Shown piece after piece: positions 45,111-53,805 of a DNA stretch of 64,000 nucleotides (position 1 is its first letter; each line of letters begins with the position of its first letter). The DNA comes from Asaia bogorensis (GTDB taxonomy: Bacteria; Pseudomonadota; Alphaproteobacteria; Acetobacterales; Acetobacteraceae): NCBI GenBank assembly GCA_945897825.1, contig CAMDGX010000010.1, positions 1-64,000 on the forward strand. Direction: 5' to 3'. A program made the translations under genes and the position numbers. The notes beneath the pieces are model-generated. The model searched no databases and was not told the origin of the DNA. It was given only the letters and a program-made list of their open reading frames with translations.

Positions 45111-45434
45111 TTACTGCGCCACCGACCGCGACGTCGGCACGATCCGCTGCACCACGGTGCCGGAACGGTCGAGCAGCGCCGGAATGCGCGGCGCGATCGT
45201 GTTCTTCCAGAAATCGCTCTCGTACACGTCCTTGTAGAGCTGCACCCGCTGCTCCTCGCTCTCGAAGCGCCGGATCCACACATACACGCTCTCATCCGTC
45301 TCGCCGCGGAACGAGCCGGTGATCACCATCCCCTTGCCAACCTGGAACGGGATGATCTCCTTCTCCATGCATTCCAGCCACTCGGCCATCTTGCCCGGCT
45401 GGATCTTGTACTGGCGCAGTTCATAGAAGGCCAT
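45111..45434 (-). CDS. NIPSNAP-family protein
   Basis: A 107-aa protein of the NIPSNAP family (ferredoxin-like dimeric alpha/beta barrel). It starts MAFYELRQYKIQPGKMAEWL, the family hallmark, and continues with GSFRGETDESVYVWIRRFES. The biochemical role of bacterial members is unknown. It lies seven bases upstream of phnN on the same strand, so it is co-transcribed with it, and is divergent from the gamma-glutamyltransferase-like gene. Confidence 0.92.
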   Translation of the reverse strand: MAFYELRQYKIQPGKMAEWLECMEKEIIPFQVGKGMVITGSFRGETDESVYVWIRRFESEEQRVQLYKDVYESDFWKNTIAPRIPALLDRSGTVVQRIVPTSRSVAQ

Positions 45435-45556
45435 TGTCGTTTCCCCTTGTTCGAGGCCCCGAGTGTGCCGCCTGCAGGCCGCCCCGGCAACGCCCTGATT
45501 TGGCCAAGCCGCCCCGCCGCGCTACCTTGCCCAAGCGTCCAAGGAGAGCCCGCGCC

Positions 45557-47335
45557 ATGTTCACCACCCGCCCAGAAATCGCCGGCACCTTCGGCGTCGT
45601 CGGCACCACCCACTGGATCGCCAGCGCGGTCGCCATGGCCGTGCTCGAGCGCGGCGGCAACGCCTTCGACGCCGCCGCCGCCGCCGGCTTCACCCTGCAG
45701 GTCGCCGAACCCCACCTGAACGGCCCGGGCGGCGACGCCCCGATCATCATCCACGACGCAAAGGCCAACCGCCAGCACGTCATCTGCGGCCAGGGCGTCT
45801 CGCCGGATGCCGCCACCCCCGCGAAATTTGCCGAGCTCGGCCTGGACCTCGTCCCCGGCACCGGCCTCCTCCCCGCCGTCGTCCCCGGCTCCTTCGACGC
45901 CTGGATGCTGATGCTGCGCGACTGGGGCACGATGGAATTCGCCGACATCATCGAATACGCGATTGGCTACGCGGTGAACGGCATCCATCTCGTCCCGCGC
46001 ATCCCCGCCGCCATCGAATCGATGCGCCCGATGTTCGAGCAGGAATGGAAGACTTCCGCCGACGTCTGGCTCCCCGGCGGCAACACCCCCGAGCCCGGCG
46101 CCCTGTTCCGCCGCCCCGCGCTGGCCGCCACCTGGCAGCGCCTGGTCCGCGAAGCCGCCGGCCCCAGCCGCGAAGCCCGCATCGACAGCGTCCGCAACGC
46201 CTGGTACCGCGGCTGGATCGCCGAAGCCATCGGCAAGTTCTACGCCACGCAGGACATCCTCGACGCCTCCGGCCGCCGCCACCGCGGCCTGCTCACCGCC
46301 GGCGACATGGACCGCTGGGCCGCCACCGTCGAGGAGCCCGCCAGCGTCGACTACCACGGCCACACCGTCCTGAAGGTCGGCCCCTGGAGCCAGGGCCCCG
46401 CCATGCTGCAAACCCTCGCGGTGCTGAAGGGTTTCGACATCGCCGCCATGGACCCGAACGGCGCCGACTTCGTCCACACCGTCACCGAAGCCATGAAACT
46501 CGCCTTCGCCGACCGCGAGGCCTATTACGGCGACCCCGACCACGTCGAAGTCCCGATGGCCCACCTTCTCGGCGAGGCCTACAACGCCGAGCGCCGCACC
46601 CTCATCACCGACCGCGCCAGCAAAGAACTCCGCCCGGGCACCGTCCCCGGCTTCACCCCGCAGGTCGACCACAACGCCGCCAGCCGCATCGAACTCCTCA
46701 CCCGCGCCCCCGGCGTCGGCGAGCCCACCGTCGCCCGCCTCGGCGCCATCGGCGGCGACACCTGCCATGTCGACGTCATCGACCGCTGGGGCAACATGGT
46801 CAGCGCCACCCCCTCCGGCGGCTGGCTGCAATCCTCCCCGGTGATTCCCGAACTCGGCTTCCCGCTCTCCACCCGCGCCCAGATGTTCTGGGTCCAGCAA
46901 GGCCACCCCAACAGCCTGGCCCCCCGCAAGCGCCCGCGCACCACGCTCTCCCCCAGCATGGCTCTGCGCGACGGAAAGGCCTGGCTCAGCTTCGGCACCC
47001 CCGGCGGCGACCAGCAGGACCAGTGGCAGACCGTGATGTTCCTGCGCATGGTCCACCACAACCTCACCATCCAGCAATCGATCGACGCACCGAACTTCCA
47101 CAGCGAACACTGGCCCAGCAGCTTCTGGCCCCGCGTCGCCCGCCCCAACAAGCTGGTCATCGAAGGCCGCTTCGACGCCGCGGTCTGCGAAGCCCTCAAG
47201 GCCCGCGGCCACGACGCCAGCCTCGGCGAAACCTGGAGCGAAGGCCGCCTCTCCGGCGCCCGCCTGGAGCCCGACGGCCAGATGTACGCCGGCGCCAACC
47301 CGCGCGGGATGCAGGGCTACGCGGTGGGGCGCTAG
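45557..47335 (+). CDS. gamma-glutamyltransferase family protein
   Basis: A 592-aa Ntn-hydrolase-type protein. It begins VVGTTHWIASAVAMAVLERG and GGNAFDAAAAAGFTLQV, with family-typical LNGPGGDAPIIIHDA. The putative autoprocessing nucleophile threonine lies in IGGDTCHVDVIDRWGNMVSA, followed by ATPSGGWLQSSPVIPELGFP and RPRTTLSPSMAL. No signal peptide is visible, unlike classic periplasmic GGT, so this may be a cytoplasmic acylase-like member. The ATG at 45557 follows AAGGAGA. It ends just before the second AT-rich repeat. Confidence 0.93.
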   Translation: MFTTRPEIAGTFGVVGTTHWIASAVAMAVLERGGNAFDAAAAAGFTLQVAEPHLNGPGGDAPIIIHDAKANRQHVICGQGVSPDAATPAKFAELGLDLVPGTGLLPAVVPGSFDAWMLMLRDWGTMEFADIIEYAIGYAVNGIHLVPRIPAAIESMRPMFEQEWKTSADVWLPGGNTPEPGALFRRPALAATWQRLVREAAGPSREARIDSVRNAWYRGWIAEAIGKFYATQDILDASGRRHRGLLTAGDMDRWAATVEEPASVDYHGHTVLKVGPWSQGPAMLQTLAVLKGFDIAAMDPNGADFVHTVTEAMKLAFADREAYYGDPDHVEVPMAHLLGEAYNAERRTLITDRASKELRPGTVPGFTPQVDHNAASRIELLTRAPGVGEPTVARLGAIGGDTCHVDVIDRWGNMVSATPSGGWLQSSPVIPELGFPLSTRAQMFWVQQGHPNSLAPRKRPRTTLSPSMALRDGKAWLSFGTPGGDQQDQWQTVMFLRMVHHNLTIQQSIDAPNFHSEHWPSSFWPRVARPNKLVIEGRFDAAVCEALKARGHDASLGETWSEGRLSGARLEPDGQMYAGANPRGMQGYAVGR

Positions 47336-47343
47336 AAAGGGCA

Positions 47344-47481
47344 GGAAGGAAGACTCTTCTTTTTCTGAAGAAAAAGAAGCAAAAAGACTTTATCCGTGAG
47401 AGCGAGGCCTATCCCCAGGCCTCGTGCCAATGGACAAAAGTTTTTTGGTTCTTTTTTTCAAAAAAGAACATGCTTCCTTCC
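47344..47481 (+). repeat. 138-bp AT-rich palindromic element, copy 2
   Basis: It has the same length, orientation and architecture as the copy at 44444-44581. Ends are GGAAGGAAG (47344-47352) and CTTCCTTCC (47473-47481). Hairpin A is TTCTTTTTCT/AGAAAAAGAA and hairpin B contains GGTTCTTTTTTTCAAAAAAG. The centre differs from copy 1 and holds a perfect hairpin CGAGGCCT/AGGCCTCG (47403-47424). It lies between the gamma-glutamyltransferase-like gene and the sigma factor gene. Confidence 0.85.
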
Positions 47482-47489
47482 CGCGCGCT

Positions 47490-47515
47490 GTAACGGAGTC
47501 CCCACCTGCCCGGTC
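47490..47515 (+). promoter_or_regulatory. candidate ECF-type promoter of the sigma factor gene
   Basis: GTAACG (47490-47495) is followed after 16 bp by GGTC (47512-47515). Known alphaproteobacterial SigF-type promoters have GTAAC-like -35 boxes with a 16-bp spacer. The -10 part is a poor match, so autoregulation is only a suggestion. Confidence 0.3.
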
Positions 47516-47543
47516 ACCGGCTACACCGGTGCCAGGAACCACC

Positions 47544-48107
47544 ATGCCGCCCCACCCTGAACCCGCCCCGCCGGAGGATTGGCCCGCCCTGATGGCCCGC
47601 GCGCAGGACGGCGACCAGGAGGCCTATCGCCGCCTGCTCGCCGCCATCGCCCCCTGGCTGCGCGCCCGCTGCCGGGCCTCCCTGCGCGACCCCTCCGAGG
47701 CCGAGGACGCGATGCAGGACGTGCTGCTCACCCTGCACCGCATCCGCCACACCTTTGATCCCTCCCGCCCCTTCCGCCCCTGGCTCGCCGCCATCGCCCA
47801 CGCGCGCATCGTCGACCGCCAGCGCGGCTCCATCCGCCGCTTCCGCCGCGAAACGGCGCTCGACGTTTCGCATGAAACCTTCCCCGCCCCTCCGGCGAAC
47901 CATGACGAGACAACCGACCAAACGCGGCTGCACGCCGCCATCGCCCATCTGCCCGCCGCCGAACGCCAGGCGGTGCGCCTGTTGAAGCTGGAGGAACTGA
48001 GCTTGAAGGAGGCTTCGTCGCGCACCGGCCTGTCCGCTACCGCCCTCAAGGTCGCCTGCCACCGTGCGCTGAAGCGCCTGCGCACCCTGATGGACCCCGC
48101 CGCATGA
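47544..48107 (+). CDS. ECF-family RNA polymerase sigma factor
   Basis: A 187-aa sigma-70 family protein with regions sigma2 (MARAQDGDQEAYRRLLAAIA, DPSEAEDAMQDVLLTLHRIR, FRPWLAAIAHARIVDRQR) and sigma4 (AIAHLPAAERQAVRLLKLEE, LSLKEASSRTGLSATALKVA). The next gene is a NrsF-type membrane antagonist overlapping by four bases, which identifies it as a SigF-like ECF factor; in Caulobacter such pairs respond to heavy-metal stress. The ATG at 47544 is preferred; upstream starts would lie in the repeat element. Confidence 0.92.
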   Translation: MPPHPEPAPPEDWPALMARAQDGDQEAYRRLLAAIAPWLRARCRASLRDPSEAEDAMQDVLLTLHRIRHTFDPSRPFRPWLAAIAHARIVDRQRGSIRRFRRETALDVSHETFPAPPANHDETTDQTRLHAAIAHLPAAERQAVRLLKLEELSLKEASSRTGLSATALKVACHRALKRLRTLMDPAA

Positions 48108-48757
48108 CCCGCGACACCGACGCGCTGATCGAGGCCCTGGTGGCCCGCGCCCATCCCGTCCGCCGCCTCGCCCCGCCCGGCTGGCGCGCCCTCGGCCTGC
48201 TAACCCTGGCCGGCTCCGTGCTTCTGGCGCTCGTGCTGGTCCGCGGCCTGCGGCCCGACCTCCTGGACTGCCTGGCCACCACCACCTACGTCGTCGGCGT
48301 CGTCGCCGCACTCGCCACCGCCATCGTCGGAACCATCGCCGCCCTGCTGCTTGCCGCCCCCGACCGCCCGCGCGGCTGGATCGCCCTGCCGCTCGTCGCC
48401 GCCGCGCTGTGGCTGGGCGCGGTCGGGGTCGGCTGCCTGCGCGCCTGGGTGCCGCTGGCGCCCGGGATGGTCACCGCCACGGAACTGGCGAACTGCTTCG
48501 CCACCGTCGCCCTCGCGGCAACCCCGGTCTCGCTCGGCCTGCTGTGGCAACTGCGCCGCGCCGTGCCGCTGCGTCCCGGCCTGCCGCTGGCCGCCGCCGT
48601 GCTCGCCGCCTCGGGGTTTGCCTCGGTGGTGCTGTCGCTCGTGCACAGCATCAACGCCAGCGTCATGATCCTGGCCTGGAATGCCGCCATCGTCGGCGCG
48701 CTGGCCCTTGCCTCCACCCTGGCCGCCCGCCACCTGCCGGCGCGCGATCCCGCCTGA
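48104..48757 (+). CDS. nrsF: NrsF-type (DUF1109) anti-sigma membrane protein
   Basis: A 217-aa inner-membrane protein with about six helices and the short N-terminal cytoplasmic stretch TDALIEALVARAHPVRRLAP typical of the family. Cysteines in LLDCLATTT, GVGCLRAWVP and ELANCFATVA may include the redox/metal-sensing pair known in Caulobacter NrsF. It would hold the sigma factor at the membrane until a signal arrives. It overlaps the sigma gene by four bases. Confidence 0.88.
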   Translation: MTRDTDALIEALVARAHPVRRLAPPGWRALGLLTLAGSVLLALVLVRGLRPDLLDCLATTTYVVGVVAALATAIVGTIAALLLAAPDRPRGWIALPLVAAALWLGAVGVGCLRAWVPLAPGMVTATELANCFATVALAATPVSLGLLWQLRRAVPLRPGLPLAAAVLAASGFASVVLSLVHSINASVMILAWNAAIVGALALASTLAARHLPARDPA

Positions 48758-48798
48758 ACGTCTCGCCCGCCCGGCGCGAACCCGCGCGGAATGCCGGG

Positions 48799-50289
48799 TC
48801 AGGCGGCCGGGCGGTGGCGGCGCAGCCCGGCCAACCCCAACAGCGCCACCGCCAGCACCGACCACGCCGCCGGCGCCGGCACGCTGGCATCCACTGCCTC
48901 CACGCGGAAAATCTGGCCGTTCGCCTTGGTCAGCACGTAGAGGTTGCCCGCATCGTCGGTGCCCAGCCGGGCATCGGCGCGCGGGGCGCCCAGCGCCGAG
49001 GGCAGCGACTGCTCGATGCCGTTCAAGATCGTGGTGAGGTAGCGAAACTCCGTCGTCCCGTCCGGATCCTCATCCGACAGCAGCCCATCGACGTCGGCCG
49101 CGAACAGCCGGCCGTTGACGATGTCCGAGGCGATCAGCTTCCCGGTCAGCTGCGGCACCGCGGTGCCCTGGTAGATCACCCCGGACCCGATCGCGAACCC
49201 CTCGCTGTGGTCATACTGGGCAACCGGGAACAGCCACCCGGCCTCCGGCCCCGGCGCCAGGCGAAACACCTCGTCGGTGTAGCCCACGCCCAGCGCCGGA
49301 TCGCGCCAGGTCGCAAACGTCCCTTCCCGCACCGACCAGCCATAATTCCCGCCCGCGACCCCGGTGTTCACCTCCTCCAGGTGCCCCTCGCCGATGTCGC
49401 TGATGAACATCGTCTCCGCCCCGCCACGCAGCCAAGACAGGTACTGCGGGTTGCGCAGCCCATAGGCCCAGATGGTCTGTTCCGCGCCCGCCTGCCCCAC
49501 GAAGGGATTGTCGGACGGCACCGTGAACCCCGCAGACCCGCTCGGCGTCGGGTCGATGCGCAGCACCTTGCCATAGGGGTTCGTGGTGTCCTGCCCGTTC
49601 ATCAGGTAGCTGCGGTTGTCGCCGGCATCACCCATCGAAATGTAGAGCTTGCCGTAGTCCGCATTCCCCGGCGTCGCGTTCGGGTTGAACGCCACCATGC
49701 CGATCGCGTGCCCGTCGCTCGGTTGCGCCACCCGCAACACCTCGCGCGAGGTGCCGGAGAAAACCGGCGCCGCCGGGTTGCTGGCGATCCACTCGGTGAC
49801 CACCATGTCGTTCACCGCGCCGGTGGAACTGGCCAGCGGCGTGATGCCGGTGCCGGAACTGGCATAGGACCCGGTGTAGAACTTCCCGCTGCTGGCGAAA
49901 TCGGGCGCGAACGCCAGGCCCTGCAGCCCGTTGGCGAAGCCGGGCGCCGTGCCCACCAGGCTGAGATACGGCGCACCCAGCGCCCCGCCGGCGGGCGTGG
50001 TCAGGTAGATGCGGCCGCCGGTGTCGTTGATCGCCAGCCGCCCACTGCCGTCACCGACCGGCTGGATCAGCTGCGGCGCCCCGTACTGCCCCCCGTGCGG
50101 CACGGTCACGAAGGGCGTGAGCCGAACGGTGATGCCCGCCGCACTCATCGGTGGCAGCGGGTCGGGCACCGACTCCGCCGGCAACAGCGCCGCGGCCAGC
50201 GCGGCGCTTGGGGCGCCAGCGGCAACAAGTGCCGCAAACACCAGCAGACGGACCTTCCGCCCGCAGCCAAACCAGCCTGGCCGGCGCAT
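48799..50289 (-). CDS. PQQ-dependent sugar dehydrogenase-like beta-propeller with VPxPA sorting signal
   Basis: A 496-aa exported protein with a signal peptide (VRLLVFAALVAAGAPSAALA) from ATG 50289. The body is the soluble glucose/aldose dehydrogenase propeller: GLQGLAFAPDFASSGKFYTG, LYISMGDAGDNRSYLMNGQD, GKVLRIDPTPSGSAGF, WAYGLRNPQYLSWLRGGAET and EVNTGVAGGNYGWSVREG. It would oxidise a sugar using PQQ in the periplasm. The C-terminus VPAPAAWSVLAVALLGLAGL followed by RRHR is a VPxPA-type exosortase signal. It converges on nrsF and is divergent from the serine hydrolase. Confidence 0.88.
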   Translation of the reverse strand: MRRPGWFGCGRKVRLLVFAALVAAGAPSAALAAALLPAESVPDPLPPMSAAGITVRLTPFVTVPHGGQYGAPQLIQPVGDGSGRLAINDTGGRIYLTTPAGGALGAPYLSLVGTAPGFANGLQGLAFAPDFASSGKFYTGSYASSGTGITPLASSTGAVNDMVVTEWIASNPAAPVFSGTSREVLRVAQPSDGHAIGMVAFNPNATPGNADYGKLYISMGDAGDNRSYLMNGQDTTNPYGKVLRIDPTPSGSAGFTVPSDNPFVGQAGAEQTIWAYGLRNPQYLSWLRGGAETMFISDIGEGHLEEVNTGVAGGNYGWSVREGTFATWRDPALGVGYTDEVFRLAPGPEAGWLFPVAQYDHSEGFAIGSGVIYQGTAVPQLTGKLIASDIVNGRLFAADVDGLLSDEDPDGTTEFRYLTTILNGIEQSLPSALGAPRADARLGTDDAGNLYVLTKANGQIFRVEAVDASVPAPAAWSVLAVALLGLAGLRRHRPAA

Positions 50290-50440
50290 GCCTTCATCCT
50301 CATTTTTTCCGGATTCAGGATAACCCTGCTCCCAGCCGCCGCACCAGCAAAACCCCCGGGCCCCGTGCATGCCAAGTTGCCCCCCTGTTGCTCACCTTCG
50401 CCCTGGTCCAAAATGCCGCACCCCAGGAGGAACGCCCGCC

Positions 50441-51604
50441 ATGGTCCACGCCGCCGCGATCGATGCCGCGCTGTCCCGCGCCACGGCGGCAGGGGAGGTC
50501 GCCGGCGCCGTCGCCATGGCAACCACGGCCACCGACCTGCTCTACCAGGGCTGCTTCGGCGCCGCCGACCGCGCCACCGGACGACCCCTGCGCCCCGACT
50601 CCATCTTCCGCCTCGCCTCGATGACCAAGGCGATCACCTCGGTCGCCGCCATGCAGCTGGTCGAGCGCGGCAAGCTCGCCCTCGACACCCCGATCGCCGC
50701 CGTGCTGCCGCACCTTGCCGCCCCGATGGTGCTCGACGGCTGGAACGGCCCGATGCCGGTCCTGCGCCCCGCCGCCCGCCCCATCACCCTCCGCCACCTG
50801 CTCTCCCACAGCGCCGGCTACGGCTACGACATCTGGAACGAGGAGGTCCGCCGCGCCACCGCCGCCCTCGGCCTGCCGCCCCGCCCCGGCAATGTCGACG
50901 AACTCGCCCGCACCCCCCTGCTGTTCGACCCCGGCACGCGCTGGAACTACTCCATCGCCACCGACATCGTCGGCCACGCCATCGAGGCCGCCAGCGGCAT
51001 GGCGCTCGACCGCTACCTCGCCGCCCACGTCACCGGCCCGCTCGGCATGGCCGACACGACCTTCACCCTCACCGACGCGCAGCGCCCCCGCCTCGTCGCC
51101 GTCCACCAGCGCCAGCCGGACGGCAGCCTCGGCGCCGGCGATCGCCCCGCCGGCAACGGCCCCGGCTTCCTCGCCGGCGGTGGCGGCCTGGTCGGCACGG
51201 CCGGCGACTACCTGCGCTTCCTGCGCATGCTGCTGCGCGGCGGCTCGCTCGACGGCGCGCGCATCCTCGCCCCCGAAACCGTGGCCGAGATGGGCCGCAA
51301 CCAGATCGGCGACCGGCTGGTGCAGAAGATGGTCAGCTCCGTGCCGGCCAGCTCCTACGATTGCGACATGTTCCCGGGCATGGACCAGAAATGGGGCCTC
51401 GGCTTCCTGATCAACACCGCCCCCGGCCCCAACGGCCGCAGCGCCGGCAGCCTCGCCTGGGCCGGGCTGGTGAACACCTATTTCTGGGTCGACCCGGCGG
51501 CCGGCATCGCCGGCCTGATCCTCACCCAGAGCCTCCCCTTCGCCGACCCCAAGGCGCTGTCGCTGCTGGGCGCGCTGGAGCGGGGCGTCTACGGCCGCGC
51601 CTGA
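50441..51604 (+). CDS. serine hydrolase of the beta-lactamase/EstB family
   Basis: A 387-aa protein with the class C fold. The nucleophile motif is S60-M-T-K63 in FRLASMTKAITSV, the second motif is WNYSIATDIVG near residue 168, and LRHLLSHSAGYGYDIWN is the classic connecting segment. It lacks a visible signal peptide and is probably a cytoplasmic esterase rather than a beta-lactamase. Start ATG 50441 has AGGAGG upstream. Its substrate is unknown. Confidence 0.92.
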   Translation: MVHAAAIDAALSRATAAGEVAGAVAMATTATDLLYQGCFGAADRATGRPLRPDSIFRLASMTKAITSVAAMQLVERGKLALDTPIAAVLPHLAAPMVLDGWNGPMPVLRPAARPITLRHLLSHSAGYGYDIWNEEVRRATAALGLPPRPGNVDELARTPLLFDPGTRWNYSIATDIVGHAIEAASGMALDRYLAAHVTGPLGMADTTFTLTDAQRPRLVAVHQRQPDGSLGAGDRPAGNGPGFLAGGGGLVGTAGDYLRFLRMLLRGGSLDGARILAPETVAEMGRNQIGDRLVQKMVSSVPASSYDCDMFPGMDQKWGLGFLINTAPGPNGRSAGSLAWAGLVNTYFWVDPAAGIAGLILTQSLPFADPKALSLLGALERGVYGRA

Positions 51605-51707
51605 GGATGAAAAACGCCCGTTGCGTTCCTATCTGCACCGGGCCCGGTTGGTGCGGGAGCGAAGGGCCGCCCGCCGCGTTGGCCAGGGCCGCAGCGTTGG
51701 ACATGGC

Positions 51708-53366
51708 ATGACGATCCGCAGACGCCTCATCGCCGGGCTCGCCAGTATCGCGATCGCGGCAGGCCCGATGCTGCACGCCCCGATCCGCTGGGTGCCGCCC
51801 ATCGCCGGCGGCCTGGTGCTCACCGGCTTCGTCGCCGACGACGCCGCGGCGCGCGCCCGCGGCGGACGGTCCAGCGGCGGCTACTCCCGCCCCTCCGTGC
51901 GCACACCCTCGTTCTCCTCGCGCCCCGCGGCACCGCGCACGCCCTCGACGAGCGGCGGCTATGCCCGCCCATCCGCCCCGTCCGCCCAGCCCTTCTCCCG
52001 CACCGCCCCCTCCGCGGGCGACCAGGCGCTGTCCCGCCAGCGCGCGGCCGAGGCGTTGCGCCAGCAGCGCGCGATCGAACAGCAGCGCCAGCAGGCCGCG
52101 CGCCCTGCCCCGGTCCAGCCGCGCCAGGCACCGTCCGGCGGAAGCTGGTGGGGCGGCACCGACCGGCGGACCCCCAGCGCCGCCCCGCCCCCCCCGCCGC
52201 GGACCGGCGGATGGTTCGCCCAGCAGGGCTGGTCCGCGCCGCCCTATGCCGCCGCCGCCCCGCGCAGCTTCGGCATCTGGGACGGGCTGTTCCTCTGGTT
52301 CATGCTCGACAACCTGACCAAGCCCGGATACTCGGACTGGTTCGGCCGCCATCGCAACGACCCCGGCGTGCAGCAATGGCGCCAGCAGGCCGATGCAATG
52401 GCGCAGGACAACGCCGACCTGCGCCGCAAGCTCGCCGAGCTGGACAGCCGCGTCGCGCCAGCCGTCCCCGGCGCCGGCACGCCAACCGAGAGCACCCCCG
52501 CCGACAGCGGCTGGGTCGAGGTGCCGCCCGACATTCCGCCCGAGGTCGCCGCCGCCGAGGGGCCGCAGCGCCGCACCCCGTCGGCGGCCCCCGATGATGG
52601 CGGCTCCGGCTTCGGCGGCATGCTGTTCGGCTTCGCCCTGGTGGCCGGCGCCGGCGGCCTCGCCTACATGTCGCTGCGCCGCCGCCGCGAAGAGCAAGGA
52701 GGCTCCCCGATGAACCCGCTGAGCAGTGCGGTTGCGATGGCGCGCAACGTCGTGGCACCCAAGGACTACGTGCCCAGCCATTTCCGCGTCGGCATGGTGA
52801 TGACGGTCGATCTCTCGCCCTTCATCCTCGCCGCCGGCGCCACCAAGGTGACCCCGCCCGACGCCTCCGCCGATGGCCGCATGACCGTGGCCGCCCTCGG
52901 CCGGATCGACGCGACCGCCCTGGTGCGCCTGCACCTGCATGACCGCAAGGGCCTGTTCCAGCTCCACCTGGACGCCAGCGGCACACCGGACGAATGCCGC
53001 TACTTCTCCCTGTTCGACGAGGTGACGCCGGCCGATGCCGGGGAGTGGGACGTCTGGCTCAATCCCGCCGAGGGCATGATCGGCTGGCCGGAATTCCAGA
53101 CCCAGGACGGCAAGCTCTACCAGCGCGTCTGGTCGCCCGGGCACGGCAAGGTGATGCCGCTCGACCTCGTGGAGCAGATCGCCACCGAAGAGGGCAGCGA
53201 GACCATCCGCCTCAAATCCATGCTCTACGCCGCCCCGACGGGGCTCGCAGCCCCGGCGCCCACCACCGAATACATCCTGGTCAGCGCCGTGGAGCGGCAG
53301 GGCCAGGCCTGGGTGGAACTGCGCGCCGGCATCGACATCAACCCCGCGACCCTGGAGCTGACATGA
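51708..53366 (+). CDS. DUF2491 (YjfK-type) protein with a long membrane-linked N-terminal extension
   Basis: A 552-aa protein. Residues 1-45 hold a signal-like helix and a second hydrophobic stretch (IAGLASIAIAAGPMLHAPI). Residues 45-140 are Arg/Ser/Gly/Pro-rich. GIWDGLFLWFMLDNLTKPGY and a helix with DNADLRRKLAELDSR follow, then a membrane helix near 305-325 (MLFGFALVAGAGGLAYMSL). The C-terminal 220 residues are the DUF2491 domain (DYVPSHFRVGMVMTVDLSP, FDEVTPADAGEWDVWLNPAE). Enteric YjfK proteins are much shorter and consist of DUF2491, so this is a fusion. It heads a coupled operon with DUF350 and PspA-like genes. Confidence 0.85.
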   Translation: MTIRRRLIAGLASIAIAAGPMLHAPIRWVPPIAGGLVLTGFVADDAAARARGGRSSGGYSRPSVRTPSFSSRPAAPRTPSTSGGYARPSAPSAQPFSRTAPSAGDQALSRQRAAEALRQQRAIEQQRQQAARPAPVQPRQAPSGGSWWGGTDRRTPSAAPPPPPRTGGWFAQQGWSAPPYAAAAPRSFGIWDGLFLWFMLDNLTKPGYSDWFGRHRNDPGVQQWRQQADAMAQDNADLRRKLAELDSRVAPAVPGAGTPTESTPADSGWVEVPPDIPPEVAAAEGPQRRTPSAAPDDGGSGFGGMLFGFALVAGAGGLAYMSLRRRREEQGGSPMNPLSSAVAMARNVVAPKDYVPSHFRVGMVMTVDLSPFILAAGATKVTPPDASADGRMTVAALGRIDATALVRLHLHDRKGLFQLHLDASGTPDECRYFSLFDEVTPADAGEWDVWLNPAEGMIGWPEFQTQDGKLYQRVWSPGHGKVMPLDLVEQIATEEGSETIRLKSMLYAAPTGLAAPAPTTEYILVSAVERQGQAWVELRAGIDINPATLELT

Positions 53367-53776
53367 GCGCCATCCTCGACGCGCTGGGCACCGGGCTGCC
53401 GGTGCTGGTGCTGCAATTCGCCACCACCTTCGCCCTGCTGGGCGTCGGCGCGGCGATCTACATGGCGCTCACCCCGTTCCACGAGCGCGACCTGGTCGCC
53501 GCCGGCAACACGGCGGCCGGAATCGTGGTCGCCGGAACGCTGGTGGCGCTGGCCATTCCGCTCGCCGCCACGCTGGCCACCAGCACCTACACGCTCGACA
53601 TCCTGCTGTGGGGGGTGGTGGCGCTGGTAATCCAGCTCGCCACCTTCCGCCTTGCCGCCATGCTGATACCGGGGCTGCAGGGCATGATCGAGCAGGGCAA
53701 CGTCGCGGCCGCCTGCGTCCTCACCGGAATCCAGCTTTCCGTCGCGCTGCTCAATGCCGGCGCGATGGCCGGCTGA
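53363..53776 (+). CDS. DUF350 (YjfL-type) membrane protein
   Basis: A 137-aa protein with four predicted membrane helices in two DUF350-like repeats (FATTFALLGVGAAIYMALTP, NTAAGIVVAGTLVALAIPLA). It is annotated in enteric bacteria as YjfL and always travels with DUF2491 and a PspA-like gene. Its ATG overlaps the DUF2491 stop by four bases. The function is unknown; a channel or stress role has been suggested from context only. Confidence 0.9.
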   Translation: MSAILDALGTGLPVLVLQFATTFALLGVGAAIYMALTPFHERDLVAAGNTAAGIVVAGTLVALAIPLAATLATSTYTLDILLWGVVALVIQLATFRLAAMLIPGLQGMIEQGNVAAACVLTGIQLSVALLNAGAMAG

Positions 53777-53805
53777 CCCATCATCGCCTGACAGGAGCCA
53801 CATCC

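Noticed and set aside
44444-47481. The repeat pair as an insertion sequence or composite transposon
   Set aside because: No transposase is encoded and the genes between are ordinary chromosomal genes; a nonautonomous element remains possible.
47424-47543. An upstream start for the sigma factor inside the repeat element
   Set aside because: The added residues are encoded by the repeat and are not conserved; ATG 47544 fits the family start.
48409-51711. An 1100-codon plus-strand open frame across nrsF, the PQQ enzyme and the serine hydrolase
   Set aside because: It crosses three real genes in other frames or strands and has arginine/proline/alanine-rich composition typical of shadow frames.
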